This document shows positions 8,238 through 16,917 of a stretch of DNA of 64,000 bases, piece after piece. The notes beneath the pieces are model-generated. The model was not told where the DNA came from. It did not search any database and saw only the letters and a program-made list of their open reading frames with translations. Location: NCBI RefSeq assembly GCF_005154805.1, contig NZ_CP039727.1, positions 1,609,501-1,673,500 on the forward strand, written 5' to 3'. Position 1 is the first letter of the stretch; every line of letters starts with the position of its first letter. The DNA is from Bacillus sp. S3 (lineage in GTDB: Bacteria > Bacillota > Bacilli > Bacillales > Cytobacillaceae). The position numbers were made by a program, and so were the translations under genes.

Positions 8238-9257
8238 TTGTTAAAAGGGCATCAATCATGGGTATTCACAAATCGGCCAATGATTACAGCCACGGGTGTA
8301 ACGGGCGGACCATTTGAAGCGAATGGAAAATTGGCGAATGATTTTGATTTATTATATGAAGACCTTTGGATGGGAAAAGAGTCATATGAGAAGGCACATC
8401 GTTTATTGCTTGAAGAGGCTATTAAACTGGCCTTGGAGAAAGGAAATATTCAAAAAGAACAAGTGCAATTTTTATTTGCCGGTGATTTAATCAATCAGAT
8501 TACGCCAACGAGCTTTGCAGCCAGAACGATGCAGATTCCCTATTTCGGCCTTTTTGGTGCCTGCTCCACATCAATGGAGGGGTTAGCACTTTCGTCTTTT
8601 GTGGTTAATTATCAGGGGGCAAAATATGTGGTAACAGGTGCCTCAAGCCATAATGCAGCTGTAGAAAAGCAGTTCCGCTATCCGACAGAATATGGCGGCC
8701 AGAAGCCGCCGACAGCTCAGTGGACGATAACCGGCGCTGGAGTGGCCCTTGTGGAGCCTAATCAGACGGGAAGTCAGCACCCTGTGACAACTTCGGCGAC
8801 CATCGGGAAGGTCATTGATATGGGATTAACTGATCCGTTTAATATGGGCGGGGCAATGGCGCCCGCAGCGGCAGATACAATTATTGCGCATTTTCGTGAT
8901 CTGCAATTAGATCCATCACATTATGATTTAATTGTGACCGGAGACCTAGGCAGAGTCGGTCATGATACCGCATTTGAATTGCTTAACAAGAGCGGCCTGA
9001 ATTTGCAAAGAAAACAATTTCAGGATTGCGGATTACTTATGTACAAGGATGATCAGCCGGTTCAGTCCGGAGGAAGCGGTGCGGGGTGTTCGGCTACAGT
9101 TATATATGGACACTTGCTAAATCAGTTAAAAAAGGGTACCTATAGACGAATACTGGCAGTAGCGACGGGGGCGTTATTATCCCCGCTCAGCTTTCAACAA
9201 AATGAGTCGATTCCATGTATTGCACATGCTGTGTCTATTGAGATGAATGAAGAATAG
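8238..9257 (+). CDS. spoVAD: Stage V sporulation protein AD
   Basis: The dipicolinate-binding, thiolase-fold component of the SpoVA channel, peripheral to the inner spore membrane. The 339-residue protein has the thiolase-like [15 protein letters not shown] segment with Cys 109. It also carries conserved stretches such as [16 protein letters not shown] and GGSGAGCSA. The start is TTG, directly after the spoVAC stop, with TGGGGGG as ribosome binding site; no ATG lies near. The length is typical. SpoVAE follows 11 bases downstream. Confidence 0.95.
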   Translation: MLKGHQSWVFTNRPMITATGVTGGPFEANGKLANDFDLLYEDLWMGKESYEKAHRLLLEEAIKLALEKGNIQKEQVQFLFAGDLINQITPTSFAARTMQIPYFGLFGACSTSMEGLALSSFVVNYQGAKYVVTGASSHNAAVEKQFRYPTEYGGQKPPTAQWTITGAGVALVEPNQTGSQHPVTTSATIGKVIDMGLTDPFNMGGAMAPAAADTIIAHFRDLQLDPSHYDLIVTGDLGRVGHDTAFELLNKSGLNLQRKQFQDCGLLMYKDDQPVQSGGSGAGCSATVIYGHLLNQLKKGTYRRILAVATGALLSPLSFQQNESIPCIAHAVSIEMNEE

Positions 9258-9268
9258 GGGGTGAGTCA

Positions 9269-9625
9269 ATGCTTGCAATGTTTTTTTGGGCATTTGTGAT
9301 TGGCGGGCTATTTTGTGTCATTGGGCAGCTTTTATTTGATGTAGCGAAACTAACTCCTGGACATACCTTAAGCTTGCTCGTTTGCATCGGATCTGTATTA
9401 GACGGGTTCGGACTGTATGAACCATTAGTTGATTTTGCCGGGGCAGGAGCAACGATACCCATCACAAGCTTTGGAAATTCCTTAGTCCACGGGGCAATGC
9501 AGGATGCGGAGGCACATGGACTTATTGGCGTATTAACAGGCATGTTCCAAGTGACCAGCTCAGGAATCTCCGCGGCAATTATTTTTGGATTTATTGGGGC
9601 ACTAATTTTTAAACCTAAAGGGTGA
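9269..9625 (+). CDS. spoVAE: Stage V sporulation protein AE (AEb type)
   Basis: A small membrane subunit of the SpoVA dipicolinate channel. The 118-residue protein has three or four hydrophobic segments. It carries the signature [20 protein letters not shown] (residues 57-76), which mirrors the motif in SpoVAC. The ribosome binding site GGGGGTGAG precedes ATG 9269. It is the last gene of the lipoprotein-spoVAC-spoVAD-spoVAE operon. The genes spoVAA, spoVAB, spoVAEa and spoVAF of the long operon are absent here, so this is the short three-subunit form. I see no clear terminator downstream. Confidence 0.93.
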   Translation: MLAMFFWAFVIGGLFCVIGQLLFDVAKLTPGHTLSLLVCIGSVLDGFGLYEPLVDFAGAGATIPITSFGNSLVHGAMQDAEAHGLIGVLTGMFQVTSSGISAAIIFGFIGALIFKPKG

Positions 9626-9671
9626 AAAGCACATTTTTCTTCTAACTATTTGATAAGGCTGTCATGCCTAT

Positions 9672-9699
9672 ACACATTATTAAGTAATTTCATATGTTA
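9672..9699 (+). promoter_or_regulatory. Probable SigK promoter of the yjcZ-type gene
   Basis: CATATGTTA (9691-9699) fits the SigK -10 pattern CATAnnnTA exactly. ACAC (9672-9675) lies 15-17 bases upstream, where the AC of the -35 element is expected. The downstream product is a sporulation protein. Confidence 0.5.
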
Positions 9700-9731
9700 T
9701 TAATGAGATTACAAAAGTGAGGTGACAGTCT

Positions 9732-9854
9732 ATGTGCTTTGGATATGGCGGCTACGGCTACGGCTACGGCGGCGGTTTCTACGGAGGTTCTACTTTCGTT
9801 TTAATCGTTGTATTGTTCATCCTTTTAATCATTGTCGGTGCAAGCTTCTATTAA
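9732..9854 (+). CDS. yjcZ: YjcZ-family sporulation protein
   Basis: A 40-residue protein. The Gly/Tyr-rich head ([15 protein letters not shown]) precedes one hydrophobic C-terminal helix of about 20 residues ending in GASFY. This is the standard layout of the YjcZ family of small sporulation proteins. GTGAGGTGA lies seven bases before ATG 9732, and a SigK-like promoter lies upstream. Position directly before spoVIF matches B. subtilis. The molecular role is unknown. Confidence 0.85.
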   Translation: MCFGYGGYGYGYGGGFYGGSTFVLIVVLFILLIIVGASFY

Positions 9855-9926
9855 GATTTACTAAGCTTGTTTCGATGGGAGGGGTGGCCCCAAAAAGTGG
9901 CCAGCCCCTTTCTTTTCCTTGTAATC

Positions 9927-9953
9927 ACCAAATTCTTAATCCTTCATACAATA
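9927..9953 (+). promoter_or_regulatory. Probable SigK promoter of spoVIF
   Basis: AC (9927-9928), exactly 16 bp, then CATACAATA (9945-9953) matches the SigK consensus AC-N16-CATAnnnTA. It lies 27 bases before the start codon of spoVIF, a mother-cell gene that in B. subtilis is SigK-controlled. Confidence 0.6.
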
Positions 9954-9979
9954 AAGTAGTTTATGAAGGAGTGTGAGTT

Positions 9980-10240
9980 TTGAACATGGATAATGGGTTC
10001 TTTAAAAACATAGAAAAGAAAACGGGCGTCAACATGAAAGATATCTTTGATTTAGCAAACTCCTTGCAGCATGCTAACTTTAAAGATGAAAAAACAGTCC
10101 GTAATGTGATTCGCAGAGTGTCTCAAATTGCCAATAAACCAGTAAGTAAAGATATGGAAGATCAAATTGTTAAATCCATTATTAACGATGGCAAACAGCT
10201 TGATTTCAATACAATTGCGAATATGATGAATAAGAAGTAA
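9980..10240 (+). CDS. spoVIF: Stage VI sporulation protein F
   Basis: A small mother-cell protein needed for proper coat assembly; in B. subtilis it is required for full GerE activity. The 86-residue product matches SpoVIF (YjcC): NGFFKNIEKKTGVNMKDIF, a helix with RNVIRRVSQIANKP, and the ending TIANMMNKK. The start is taken as TTG 9980 because GAAGGAG is well spaced from it; ATG 9986 is the alternative and would shorten the protein by two residues. It is convergent with yjcD, and the two share a long terminator hairpin. Confidence 0.9.
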   Translation: MNMDNGFFKNIEKKTGVNMKDIFDLANSLQHANFKDEKTVRNVIRRVSQIANKPVSKDMEDQIVKSIINDGKQLDFNTIANMMNKK

Positions 10241-10243
10241 AGA

Positions 10244-10290
10244 AAGAAGACCTGCTCCTAAAATATTAGGAATCGGTCTTCTTCATTTTA
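10244..10290. terminator. Bidirectional terminator between spoVIF and yjcD
   Basis: AAGAAGACC (10244-10252) pairs with GGTCTTCTT (10275-10283), and an inner stem TCCTA (10256-10260) pairs with TAGGA (10267-10271). A T-rich stretch follows in the plus direction, and the stop codon of yjcD lies within the loop region. Confidence 0.8.
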
Positions 10291-12569
10291 TTTATCGGAG
10301 CTAAGAACCTTGAGCGGTTTGCCTTTTTTCCTCTTCTGCTGCCCGGCACAGAAATCAACAGCTGCTCCCTGGCACGAGTCATCGCTACATAAAATAATCT
10401 TCTCTCTTCCTCAAGACCGGTAAAGTCGCCATTTCGATAAGCATCTAAGGCAAAATCGTGAGGCAGGCTTCCATCCACAGCACCGATCATGTAAACTGTT
10501 TCGTATTCAAGCCCTTTCGCACGATGGATTGTGCTAAGGCTGACGGCATCCGTAAAATGTTTGCTTAAATTTTTTATTTCCTTGTTCATTGCCGACATAT
10601 GCGCGGTATGGGTCAGCAATGCCTCAATTGACTCAAAGCTTTTTGCTGCCACTTTAAGGTCCTTTAGATCATCCGATCCTTTTTCAAGCTTACTTGACTC
10701 ATTTCCCCGTTTTTTAAGAAAATCAAGAAACCCAAGGTCTTTTTCAACCTTTTCTATGGCCGCGGCAGGGGACAAATGCTTTAGACCACGGATAACCGTT
10801 ACCGCCTTTTTCAATTTTTTCTCTTGAAAGGCATGGGATGTTTTCAAGTGTGAAAGGGCCTCAAGGAAACTGCAGTCTTCTAGAATGCTCTCTGCTTTAA
10901 TATCTTTTAGAACCGTTTGTTTTAAAAATAATAACGGAAGAATATCTGTTAGTGCCTGCAAATCATCTTCGTTTAAACTGACCCTTAAAAAGGCTAAAGC
11001 GCTCCGTACAATATAACGGTCGTAAAAGCTTTCCGCATCCTGGTCGATTTTAAACGGAAGGTTGGAGCTGGCTAAGCGTTCAAACACAGCACGGGAACTG
11101 GCATTTGTCCGATAAAGAATCGCAAAATCACTAGGGTTTGCTCCTTTTGAAATCTGTTCCTGGATATCGGTGACAATCATCGTTGCTTCTTCCTCTTCAT
11201 CATAGGGAAAAAATAACAACGGCAGCGTTCCAGACGCAAATTGTGCCTTCATTTTCTTCGGCCGCCGTATTTTATTTGCGGCAATCATTTGATTCGCAGC
11301 GGCCACAATTTCATGTGTTGAACGATAGTTTTGGTCAAGGGTTACCAGTTTAGCGTAGGGAAAATCCTTTTCAAATTCCAATAAATAACTAGGGTCACTG
11401 CCCCTAAACGAGTAGATCGACTGATCATCGTCACCAACAGCACAAACGTTTTTATTTCTTCCTGAAAGAAGTTTAATGAGCTCGTACTGGACCTTATTTA
11501 TATCCTGGAACTCATCGATTAAAAAGTAATGAAAGCGATTCTGGTACTGTTCCAGCAAGGCAGGAGAGGTGCTCAAAAGCTGATAACAACCAATTAACAT
11601 GTCATCAAAATCAAACAGTCCATGTTGCTGTTTGTATTGCTCATATTTTTGATATAGGACCGCAGTTTTTTCTTCCCACGCGTTTTCGGGCTTCACTTCA
11701 TTTGGAAATCTAAGCGAGTTTTTCCAAAAGCCAATTTGCTGCAGTGCTAAATCATAGGCAAATTCTTTTTCTGACAAGTTAAGTTCTTTACCGGCTGCCT
11801 TCAAAATTTTATCCCGCTGCCATTCTTTTTTCAGCAAATTGTCAGAAGACCAATTCCCTCCATCGTGAAACATAAGAATGCGATAAAAAATGCTATGAAA
11901 TGTGCCGGTGACAAGCCGATTGATTTTTTCTCTTTTCATATTCGGGTAGGTGAGCAGCCTGTTCTTCATTTCGGCAGCGGCTTTCGATGTAAAGGTAACG
12001 AGCATGATATTGCGTGGATCGATTTGCTTAACTTCCAGCATAAAAGCGGTTCGCGCTGTTAATACCCTTGTTTTGCCGCTTCCTGCACCAGCGAGGACCA
12101 AAAGGGAGCCCTCCGTTTCCGTAACTGCCGCAGCCTGACTTTGATCAAGGACCGTTCCGTTTTCAGCAAGCTGCTGTAAATAGGGGGGAACATCGTGTTG
12201 ATGTTGACTGATTTTTTGATTAAACGGGACAGTGTATTCAATGTTTTTAGCAGGTTTGAAGAATTCTAAGTCTTTGGAGGCTGCTGTAATGGTTCTGGCT
12301 TGTGGAATCTTAAATCCGTTGCGCTCAATGTATTGTTCATTTTCTTCTTTGGTGGTACTTGGAGTGACGGGATCCGGACATTGTTTTTCAGGTGAAAGTG
12401 CGTGATAAAAATGAGGGTTCCCCTGAATGCCAAGAAACAAGCGCACCTTCTCCTTGCAAACAGGACAGTGCAGTTCACCATTTTTTCCGGCAAGAAATAT
12501 CTTTTGATAGTGACCGCGAGCTAGTTGATTTAGTGATATATTTTGATTTTGATAGATAGCTGTTTTCAT
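10266..12569 (-). CDS. yjcD: UvrD/PcrA-family DNA helicase YjcD
   Basis: A superfamily 1A 3'-5' helicase of 767 residues, probably acting in DNA repair. The N-terminal 90 residues carry a zinc-finger-like CPVC...H...H region (CPVCKEKVRLFLGIQGNPHF) resembling the N-terminus of CoiA. The helicase core follows: Walker A AGAGSGKT (about residue 160), the DEFQD Walker B motif, QSIYSFRGS, the LDQNYRST motif and the C-terminal VYMIGAVDGSLPH and RRLFYVAMTRA motifs. ATG 12569 was chosen because GAGGTTT precedes it; 27 further open codons upstream lack a start signal. Synteny supports the name. Confidence 0.88.
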   Translation of the reverse strand: MKTAIYQNQNISLNQLARGHYQKIFLAGKNGELHCPVCKEKVRLFLGIQGNPHFYHALSPEKQCPDPVTPSTTKEENEQYIERNGFKIPQARTITAASKDLEFFKPAKNIEYTVPFNQKISQHQHDVPPYLQQLAENGTVLDQSQAAAVTETEGSLLVLAGAGSGKTRVLTARTAFMLEVKQIDPRNIMLVTFTSKAAAEMKNRLLTYPNMKREKINRLVTGTFHSIFYRILMFHDGGNWSSDNLLKKEWQRDKILKAAGKELNLSEKEFAYDLALQQIGFWKNSLRFPNEVKPENAWEEKTAVLYQKYEQYKQQHGLFDFDDMLIGCYQLLSTSPALLEQYQNRFHYFLIDEFQDINKVQYELIKLLSGRNKNVCAVGDDDQSIYSFRGSDPSYLLEFEKDFPYAKLVTLDQNYRSTHEIVAAANQMIAANKIRRPKKMKAQFASGTLPLLFFPYDEEEEATMIVTDIQEQISKGANPSDFAILYRTNASSRAVFERLASSNLPFKIDQDAESFYDRYIVRSALAFLRVSLNEDDLQALTDILPLLFLKQTVLKDIKAESILEDCSFLEALSHLKTSHAFQEKKLKKAVTVIRGLKHLSPAAAIEKVEKDLGFLDFLKKRGNESSKLEKGSDDLKDLKVAAKSFESIEALLTHTAHMSAMNKEIKNLSKHFTDAVSLSTIHRAKGLEYETVYMIGAVDGSLPHDFALDAYRNGDFTGLEEERRLFYVAMTRAREQLLISVPGSRRGKKANRSRFLAPINKMKKTDS

Positions 12570-12684
12570 ATTTAAACCTCTATTTCTTCTAATAAGACAT
12601 CTTCTATCATAACAAAACCGTGTAGGCAGGGGAAGGAGATTCATGAGCAAAAGTGAGATTACCAGTAATTAATATAAGCACTGA

Positions 12685-12718
12685 ATAAAAAAAGACGAGT
12701 GCAAAGTCACTCGTCTTT
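12685..12718 (-). terminator. Terminator of yjcG-yjcF
   Basis: An 11-bp stem: AAAGACGAGTG (12691-12701) with CACTCGTCTTT (12708-12718). On the minus strand the stem runs into seven T. It lies 17 bases past the yjcF stop. Confidence 0.85.
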
Positions 12719-12734
12719 CCAATAAACATTTAGC

Positions 12735-13163
12735 TTATCTTTCTTTCATCATAGTTTTATGGGGAATTCCTGCATCCAGAAATTCTTCTGAAACCACTTC
12801 ATAGCCAAGGCCGGCATAAAAAGGAATGGCTTGAGTCTGGGCGTTTAGCTTTAATTTGTGTAATCCTTGTTCTTGGGCATGGCTCTCAATTGCTTTCATA
12901 ATCGCCTTTCCGGCACCTGTCTTTCGTGCTTCTTTCATAACACAAATCCGTTCAACTTTCCCATATCCATCAATTACTCTAAATCTGCCGGCACCCACGG
13001 GTAATCCTTGATGATACATTACAAAATGGGTGGCATCATCTTCATATTGATCGATTTCTTCTTCAAGTGGAACATTTTGTTCTTCGACGAAAACAATCTT
13101 TCTTACTGAAAAAGCATCATCAAGTTCTTTTTGATTTTCAACAACTTTAACGGTCACGGTCAA
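12735..13163 (-). CDS. yjcF: GNAT-family N-acetyltransferase YjcF
   Basis: A 142-residue acetyltransferase of the GNAT fold. The acetyl-CoA loop RKTGAGKAIM (about residues 80-89) follows the strand VERICVM, and the ending FYAGLGYEVVSEEFLDAGIPH is typical of the ElaA/YjcF subgroup. The substrate is unknown. The start is read as TTG 13163, immediately after the yjcG stop and behind GGAGAGGAA. Alternative in-frame GTG codons lie two and four codons later. It is translationally coupled to yjcG. Confidence 0.82.
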   Translation of the reverse strand: MTVTVKVVENQKELDDAFSVRKIVFVEEQNVPLEEEIDQYEDDATHFVMYHQGLPVGAGRFRVIDGYGKVERICVMKEARKTGAGKAIMKAIESHAQEQGLHKLKLNAQTQAIPFYAGLGYEVVSEEFLDAGIPHKTMMKER

Positions 13164-13676
13164 CTATTCCTCTCCAAGTCGAAATGTTTCATAAACGGTC
13201 CAAGAACCATTTTCCAACTGATAAAGAAGATGGAAACGGTCGATTGTTTCTTCGTGATTTACATTTGTCATCCGCAGTGCACCAAAGACGTCTGAGTGCT
13301 CATCGTTAGAAAGCTTTTGGCCAATTGTAATATGGGGTACAAAAGCATAATCAACACTTTGACTGTTAAACTTTTGATTAATATCATTGTGCAAATGTAA
13401 AAGCTCTTCCGTCGGATCTATTTTAAAATAAATCACATTATTGACAGGCTTAAATGAGCTGATTTTTGATGTTTTTAATGTGAACGGCTTAGTATTATTA
13501 GCGATTTGACGTAATTTATCAGCAAACTCCTTTGCATCTTCTTCAGGAGCTTCAAAGGCATTCTTTAACGTTAGATGTGGAGGAATAAGGGCATAATGCG
13601 GGTCATAGCGCTTTCGATAAGAATTCACTAAATCTTGAAGCTTTTTTGACGGGAAAATAACAACTCCAAATTTCAT
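13164..13676 (-). CDS. yjcG: 2'-5' RNA ligase-like 2H phosphoesterase YjcG
   Basis: A 170-residue protein of the 2H phosphoesterase superfamily. Both catalytic His-x-Thr motifs are visible: HLTLKNAF (about residues 36-43) and HITIGQKL (about 115-122). Such proteins act on cyclic phosphodiester ends of RNA or nucleotides; the physiological substrate of YjcG is not established. A strong GGAGGTTAACC site precedes ATG 13676. It sits 138 bases downstream of yjcH and abuts yjcF. Confidence 0.87.
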   Translation of the reverse strand: MKFGVVIFPSKKLQDLVNSYRKRYDPHYALIPPHLTLKNAFEAPEEDAKEFADKLRQIANNTKPFTLKTSKISSFKPVNNVIYFKIDPTEELLHLHNDINQKFNSQSVDYAFVPHITIGQKLSNDEHSDVFGALRMTNVNHEETIDRFHLLYQLENGSWTVYETFRLGEE

Positions 13677-13814
13677 AGGTTAACCTCCATTTTAAAAAAA
13701 TTATATTTTAAAAAAATAAAATAAAAAACAGGCTTCTTATCATTATAGCAAAAATTCAAAATATATAAAATAACTTACATACCTAGATAAAAACTTGTGC
13801 CAAAAGTTATAAGA

Positions 13815-14537
13815 CTAAAATAACATTTTTAATGCCCTTCTTAAATCCGGCTGCCAATATGTCCAGGTATGATTTCCGTTGAACTCCTCATAAAAATATG
13901 TAAAAGGCTTTTTGGTGATTAATTTAGAGAGTTCCCGATTCGGGCTTAGGAAATCACTTACTTTGCCATCCGTGGTTCGAACTTCCGTTTCTTGGGAGCC
14001 GATCACATGATAAATTTCCACATGCTGTGCTTCGGAAAAGTCATTGACCAGCTTCAATACCTTTTCGTCTACCATTGGAGACTGCAGTAGTATCTTTCCA
14101 AAAGTATGTGGATATTGCAGTGCAGTCATTAATGAAACAGTAGCCCCAAGCGAATCACCAATAAGAGCCCTTGTGGTGCCCATATGATATGTTGGAAACT
14201 CTCTATCGAGGAAAGGCACTAATTCATGCGCTAAAAACCGAATATATTGCTGGTTTTGGCTGCCATCGGGATGGTACTTTCGTCGGCGGTCCTCTACATC
14301 TTTATAGGGTACCCCAACAATGATAATATTTTCAATTTTCCGTTCAAAAAGAAACTCATCTGCCAATCGACCAATCCGGCCAAGCTGAAAATAATCCCGG
14401 CCATCCTGCGCAATTAGCAGCGAGTATTTATAAAGCGGTGAGAAGTTTGCTGGAAGATAAATAAGGAGCTGCATTTCCTCGCCAAGTTCCTTACTTTGAA
14501 ACATAAGTTCTTTAATAGTGCCTTTTGGAAATTCCAT
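13815..14537 (-). CDS. yjcH: Putative esterase YjcH (alpha/beta hydrolase, enterochelin esterase-like)
   Basis: A 240-residue alpha/beta hydrolase of the esterase D/Fes-like type, cytoplasmic since no signal is visible. The nucleophile elbow is GDSLGAT (Ser about residue 122), and the catalytic His is in NGNHTWTYW near the C-terminus. ATG 14537 was chosen because AAGGGGGAA lies eight bases before it and the family starts at MEFPKGT; the frame extends 13 codons further upstream without a site. The substrate is unknown. It is the first gene of the yjcH-yjcG-yjcF series, as in B. subtilis. Confidence 0.82.
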   Translation of the reverse strand: MEFPKGTIKELMFQSKELGEEMQLLIYLPANFSPLYKYSLLIAQDGRDYFQLGRIGRLADEFLFERKIENIIIVGVPYKDVEDRRRKYHPDGSQNQQYIRFLAHELVPFLDREFPTYHMGTTRALIGDSLGATVSLMTALQYPHTFGKILLQSPMVDEKVLKLVNDFSEAQHVEIYHVIGSQETEVRTTDGKVSDFLSPNRELSKLITKKPFTYFYEEFNGNHTWTYWQPDLRRALKMLF

Positions 14538-14643
14538 TACGACAATTCCCCCTTGATTCGAATAGTACAAGTGCATTTTAACATAACTGTTGAGGAATTG
14601 CTTTTAGTAGTATGAATGGTAGTGGATAAGGGCGGGAGAAGGA

Positions 14644-14868
14644 TTAATGAAGATAGCGATGTTTGGATTGTAAGTCAGGCATAATAGATAAAATGTTTTC
14701 ACGTTTAAAGGTACGCATTTGTTTCCGACTTAAACAATAGGCACGAATGTAGTCATCATTCACTTCTTTTACAATCAGTTTGCGCTGCGATAATTCCTGG
14801 TTATTCGCAAGGTAAATCATCTCCAACGGCAAATGTTCTTCGATTGAACGGATCAAAAGCCCATCCAT
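14644..14868 (-). CDS. Small WYL-like domain protein
   Basis: A 74-residue protein that is little more than one WYL-like unit. LEMIYLANNQELSQRKL is followed by VKEVNDDYIRAYCLSRKQ, then MRTFKRENILSIMP. The pattern of an I-Y strand, an arginine-bearing strand and R-x-F-x-x-D/E-x-I is that of WYL domains, which sense ligands or nucleic acids. No DNA-binding domain is present, so it is probably not a stand-alone repressor. ATG 14868 follows AGGGAGTGAA. It is transcribed separately from yjcH, 106 bases away. Confidence 0.65.
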   Translation of the reverse strand: MDGLLIRSIEEHLPLEMIYLANNQELSQRKLIVKEVNDDYIRAYCLSRKQMRTFKRENILSIMPDLQSKHRYLH

Positions 14869-14986
14869 TTAATTCACTCCCTTCATTATCTACTATTATA
14901 ACCGAACATTAGTTCTTTATTCAAGTGGAAATGGAGTGTATGTTTATGTGGTCGGGAAATTTTTGAGAAAAAACATTAAAACATTA

Positions 14987-15014
14987 TTGACATTTTTAGC
15001 TTTTTCACTATAAT
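14987..15014 (+). promoter_or_regulatory. Promoter of tRNA-Val
   Basis: Perfect SigA hexamers TTGACA (14987-14992) and TATAAT (15009-15014) with a 16-bp spacer lie 21 bases before the tRNA 5' end. Confidence 0.85.
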
Positions 15015-15035
15015 TAGATTTGTAGCTTAATAAGA

Positions 15036-15108
15036 GATCTGTTAGCTCAGCTGGGAGAGCGCAACCTTGACAGGGTTGAGGTCGGGGGTTCGAACCCCTC
15101 ACAGGTCA
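15036..15108 (+). tRNA. tRNA-Val (GAC)
   Basis: A complete 73-nt cloverleaf. The acceptor stem is GATCTGT/ACAGGTC with one G-U pair and discriminator A15108; the D arm is GCTC..GAGC. The anticodon stem CAACC/GGTTG holds loop TTGACAG with anticodon GAC (15069-15071), and the T arm contains TTCGAAC. CCA is not encoded. It is a single tRNA gene with its own promoter and terminator. Confidence 0.95.
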
Positions 15109-15114
15109 TAACTA

Positions 15115-15147
15115 ATCCTAATATCCAATTGATATTAGGATTTTTTT
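15115..15147 (+). terminator. Terminator of tRNA-Val
   Basis: ATCCTAATATC (15115-15125) pairs with GATATTAGGAT (15131-15141), followed by a run of T to 15147. Confidence 0.9.
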
Positions 15148-15208
15148 ACAAATTCGAACCCCTAAATAATGTCAAATGAATTTATTTATTGTATAAGGAG
15201 TTAAAAAG

Positions 15209-15919
15209 ATGAGAATTCATTATATTCAAAATGACGAATTGGCTACCTTAGGATATATTGAGGAATGGGTAAAAGAAAGGAACCATTCTTTAACATGCAC
15301 CCGAATGTACAACAATGAGGTTGTCCCATCAATGCAGGACTTTGACATGCTGATTATCTTAGGGGGAAGAATGGGAGCCTATGAGGAAGCGGATTTCCCA
15401 TGGCTGGTGGACGAGAAGCATTTTATCCGAGAAGCGATTGAGCAGAAGAAAAAGGTGTTGGGTATTTGCTTAGGTGCCCAGTTATTAGCAGAAATTTTAG
15501 GTGGAAGAGTCTATCCACACACACACCAAGAAATTGGCTGGTGGCCAATTAGGCTGGAAGCGGATGTTCAATCACAGGCGCTTTTTGACGGAATCAGCGA
15601 AAGCATTACAGCGTTTCAATTCCATGGAGACACATATGATTTGCCGACTGAGGCTTTGAGGCTTGCTTCAAGCAGAGGCTGTAAGAACCAGGCTTTTTCC
15701 TATGAGGATCATGTGATTGGGCTCCAGTTTCATCCTGAATTCACGCATGAGATCATTTCAGTCTTCGAACAGAAGCTAGGGAGCCACATTCCAGCAGGGG
15801 AGTTTATTCAAGAACCAAAGGACTGGATTAACCAGGATCACCTTTTAGAAGGTACTAAAACGCTGCTGTTCACTCTGCTAACTAATTTTGAAGCTGAATT
15901 GTTGAAGGTTAAGGTATAA
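15209..15919 (+). CDS. Type 1 glutamine amidotransferase (GMP synthase-like, class I)
   Basis: A 236-residue stand-alone class I glutamine amidotransferase domain. The nucleophile elbow GICLGAQLLAEILGG carries the catalytic Cys (about residue 93), and the His of the triad is in GLQFHPEF (about residue 175). An N-terminal oxyanion strand IILGGRMGAYEE precedes them. Such proteins hydrolyse glutamine or gamma-glutamyl compounds; no synthase partner is fused or adjacent. ATG 15209 follows AAGGAGTT. The gene lies between a tRNA and the convergent guanidino-compound operon, to which it may or may not be related. Confidence 0.82.
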   Translation: MRIHYIQNDELATLGYIEEWVKERNHSLTCTRMYNNEVVPSMQDFDMLIILGGRMGAYEEADFPWLVDEKHFIREAIEQKKKVLGICLGAQLLAEILGGRVYPHTHQEIGWWPIRLEADVQSQALFDGISESITAFQFHGDTYDLPTEALRLASSRGCKNQAFSYEDHVIGLQFHPEFTHEIISVFEQKLGSHIPAGEFIQEPKDWINQDHLLEGTKTLLFTLLTNFEAELLKVKV

Positions 15920-15925
15920 ATATAA

Positions 15926-15955
15926 AAAAGGATTGGGCCAAAGCTCAATCCTTTT
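15926..15955. terminator. Bidirectional terminator
   Basis: AAAAGGATTG (15926-15935) pairs with CAATCCTTTT (15946-15955). It stops the amidotransferase gene in the plus direction. The right arm touches the stop codon of the convergent arginine-deiminase-like gene. Confidence 0.82.
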
Positions 15956-16895
15956 ACACTGGATCTCTATTTAAAAAAGCAGTCATACAATGGATGGCAC
16001 CCCAGCCATTAATGATTTCGTCCATCTCAATCTCAATCACTTCAATACCATGTTCCATAAATAATTTCTTTGATTTCTCGTTACCTGATGGCATGACAAT
16101 CTTTCCTGGCGCTAAGGCAACAAAGTTTAAACTCATTCCCTGTTTGAGTTCATCAATAAATGGCAGTTCTATTAATTCGATGCCAAGGTCGAGTAGTTGT
16201 TTCATGCAATCATAGGTTGTATGCCAAGGAAAAATGACAAGTTTATTTACATCAATCATATTCATATAACCGTCTAAATGGATGGATCCGTAAGGGATTT
16301 GCGTTTTAATGATATTTTTGACACCAATATTTCTTAGCTCTCGTTCTACTTGAAGGGCACCTGACTCGTTTGACCGGCTGCCAGTTCCAATAATCACTGT
16401 TTCTCGATTGACCCACATCGCACAAGCGCCTTCAAAGTAGCCATCACCATTAATGGTTTTAATAATTGGAACACCAAGAGATGAGAGTGTCCTTGCCACC
16501 GCTTTTTCTTCGCCGCGTCTAGCAGGAATAGCAGGGCGGCAAATGATTGCACCTTCAGGTGTCATGAACATTAAATCTCTCATAAAAAGGGCATTGGGCC
16601 GATCAGTTCGTTGGCCTTCTACATAGTGGACCTCAACTCCGAACGAACGGAAAAGGTCTGCTAAAGCATCTTGCTGTCTGCGCGCACGAACTGGATCCAT
16701 AGGTGCACGAAAACGGACATCTGCAAAATTTTCCTTATTGATTCCTTCAATTTCTATTCCAGGCCGGTGTAAAAGGACAGATCTAAGTGTACCTACCTCA
16801 GAATCACAATACCAATTTCCCCATAGATCCTTTAATTCCTCAGAAAAATTCGTTTCAGCGGGAAACCAACGTTCCCCTTGGACTTTAACCTCCAT
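15954..16895 (-). CDS. Arginine deiminase / amidinotransferase-fold hydrolase, paralog 1
   Basis: A 313-residue guanidino-group-modifying enzyme of the arginine deiminase/amidinotransferase superfamily. The active-site set is complete: Asp 107 in FMRD, Glu 155 in FEGA, His 206 and Asp 208 in IHLDG, and the nucleophile Cys 303 in AIHCMTAF. These enzymes attack the guanidinium carbon and release ammonia or an amine, or transfer the amidino group. The substrate is not decided by sequence; arginine, a methylarginine or another guanidino acid are all possible. GGGAGGT precedes the start. It is the last gene of a five-gene minus-strand operon with an amino-acid ABC transporter and a close paralog (more than half of residues identical by eye). 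Confidence 0.8.
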   Translation of the reverse strand: MEVKVQGERWFPAETNFSEELKDLWGNWYCDSEVGTLRSVLLHRPGIEIEGINKENFADVRFRAPMDPVRARRQQDALADLFRSFGVEVHYVEGQRTDRPNALFMRDLMFMTPEGAIICRPAIPARRGEEKAVARTLSSLGVPIIKTINGDGYFEGACAMWVNRETVIIGTGSRSNESGALQVERELRNIGVKNIIKTQIPYGSIHLDGYMNMIDVNKLVIFPWHTTYDCMKQLLDLGIELIELPFIDELKQGMSLNFVALAPGKIVMPSGNEKSKKLFMEHGIEVIEIEMDEIINGWGAIHCMTAFLNRDPV

Positions 16896-16917
16896 GTTAT
16901 GTACCTCCCAAAAAAAT

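Noticed and set aside
9235..9543. 102-codon minus-strand frame over spoVAE
   Set aside because: It is antisense to the conserved SpoVAE protein, has no start signal and resembles no known protein.
9722..9976. 84-codon frame rich in Arg overlapping yjcZ
   Set aside because: It is the shifted frame of the Gly/Tyr codons of yjcZ, lacks a ribosome binding site and has an implausible Arg/Phe composition.
15209..15919. GuaA (GMP synthase) fragment or pseudogene
   Set aside because: The amidotransferase domain is complete, with its own ribosome binding site and terminator; stand-alone class I amidotransferases of this length are common.
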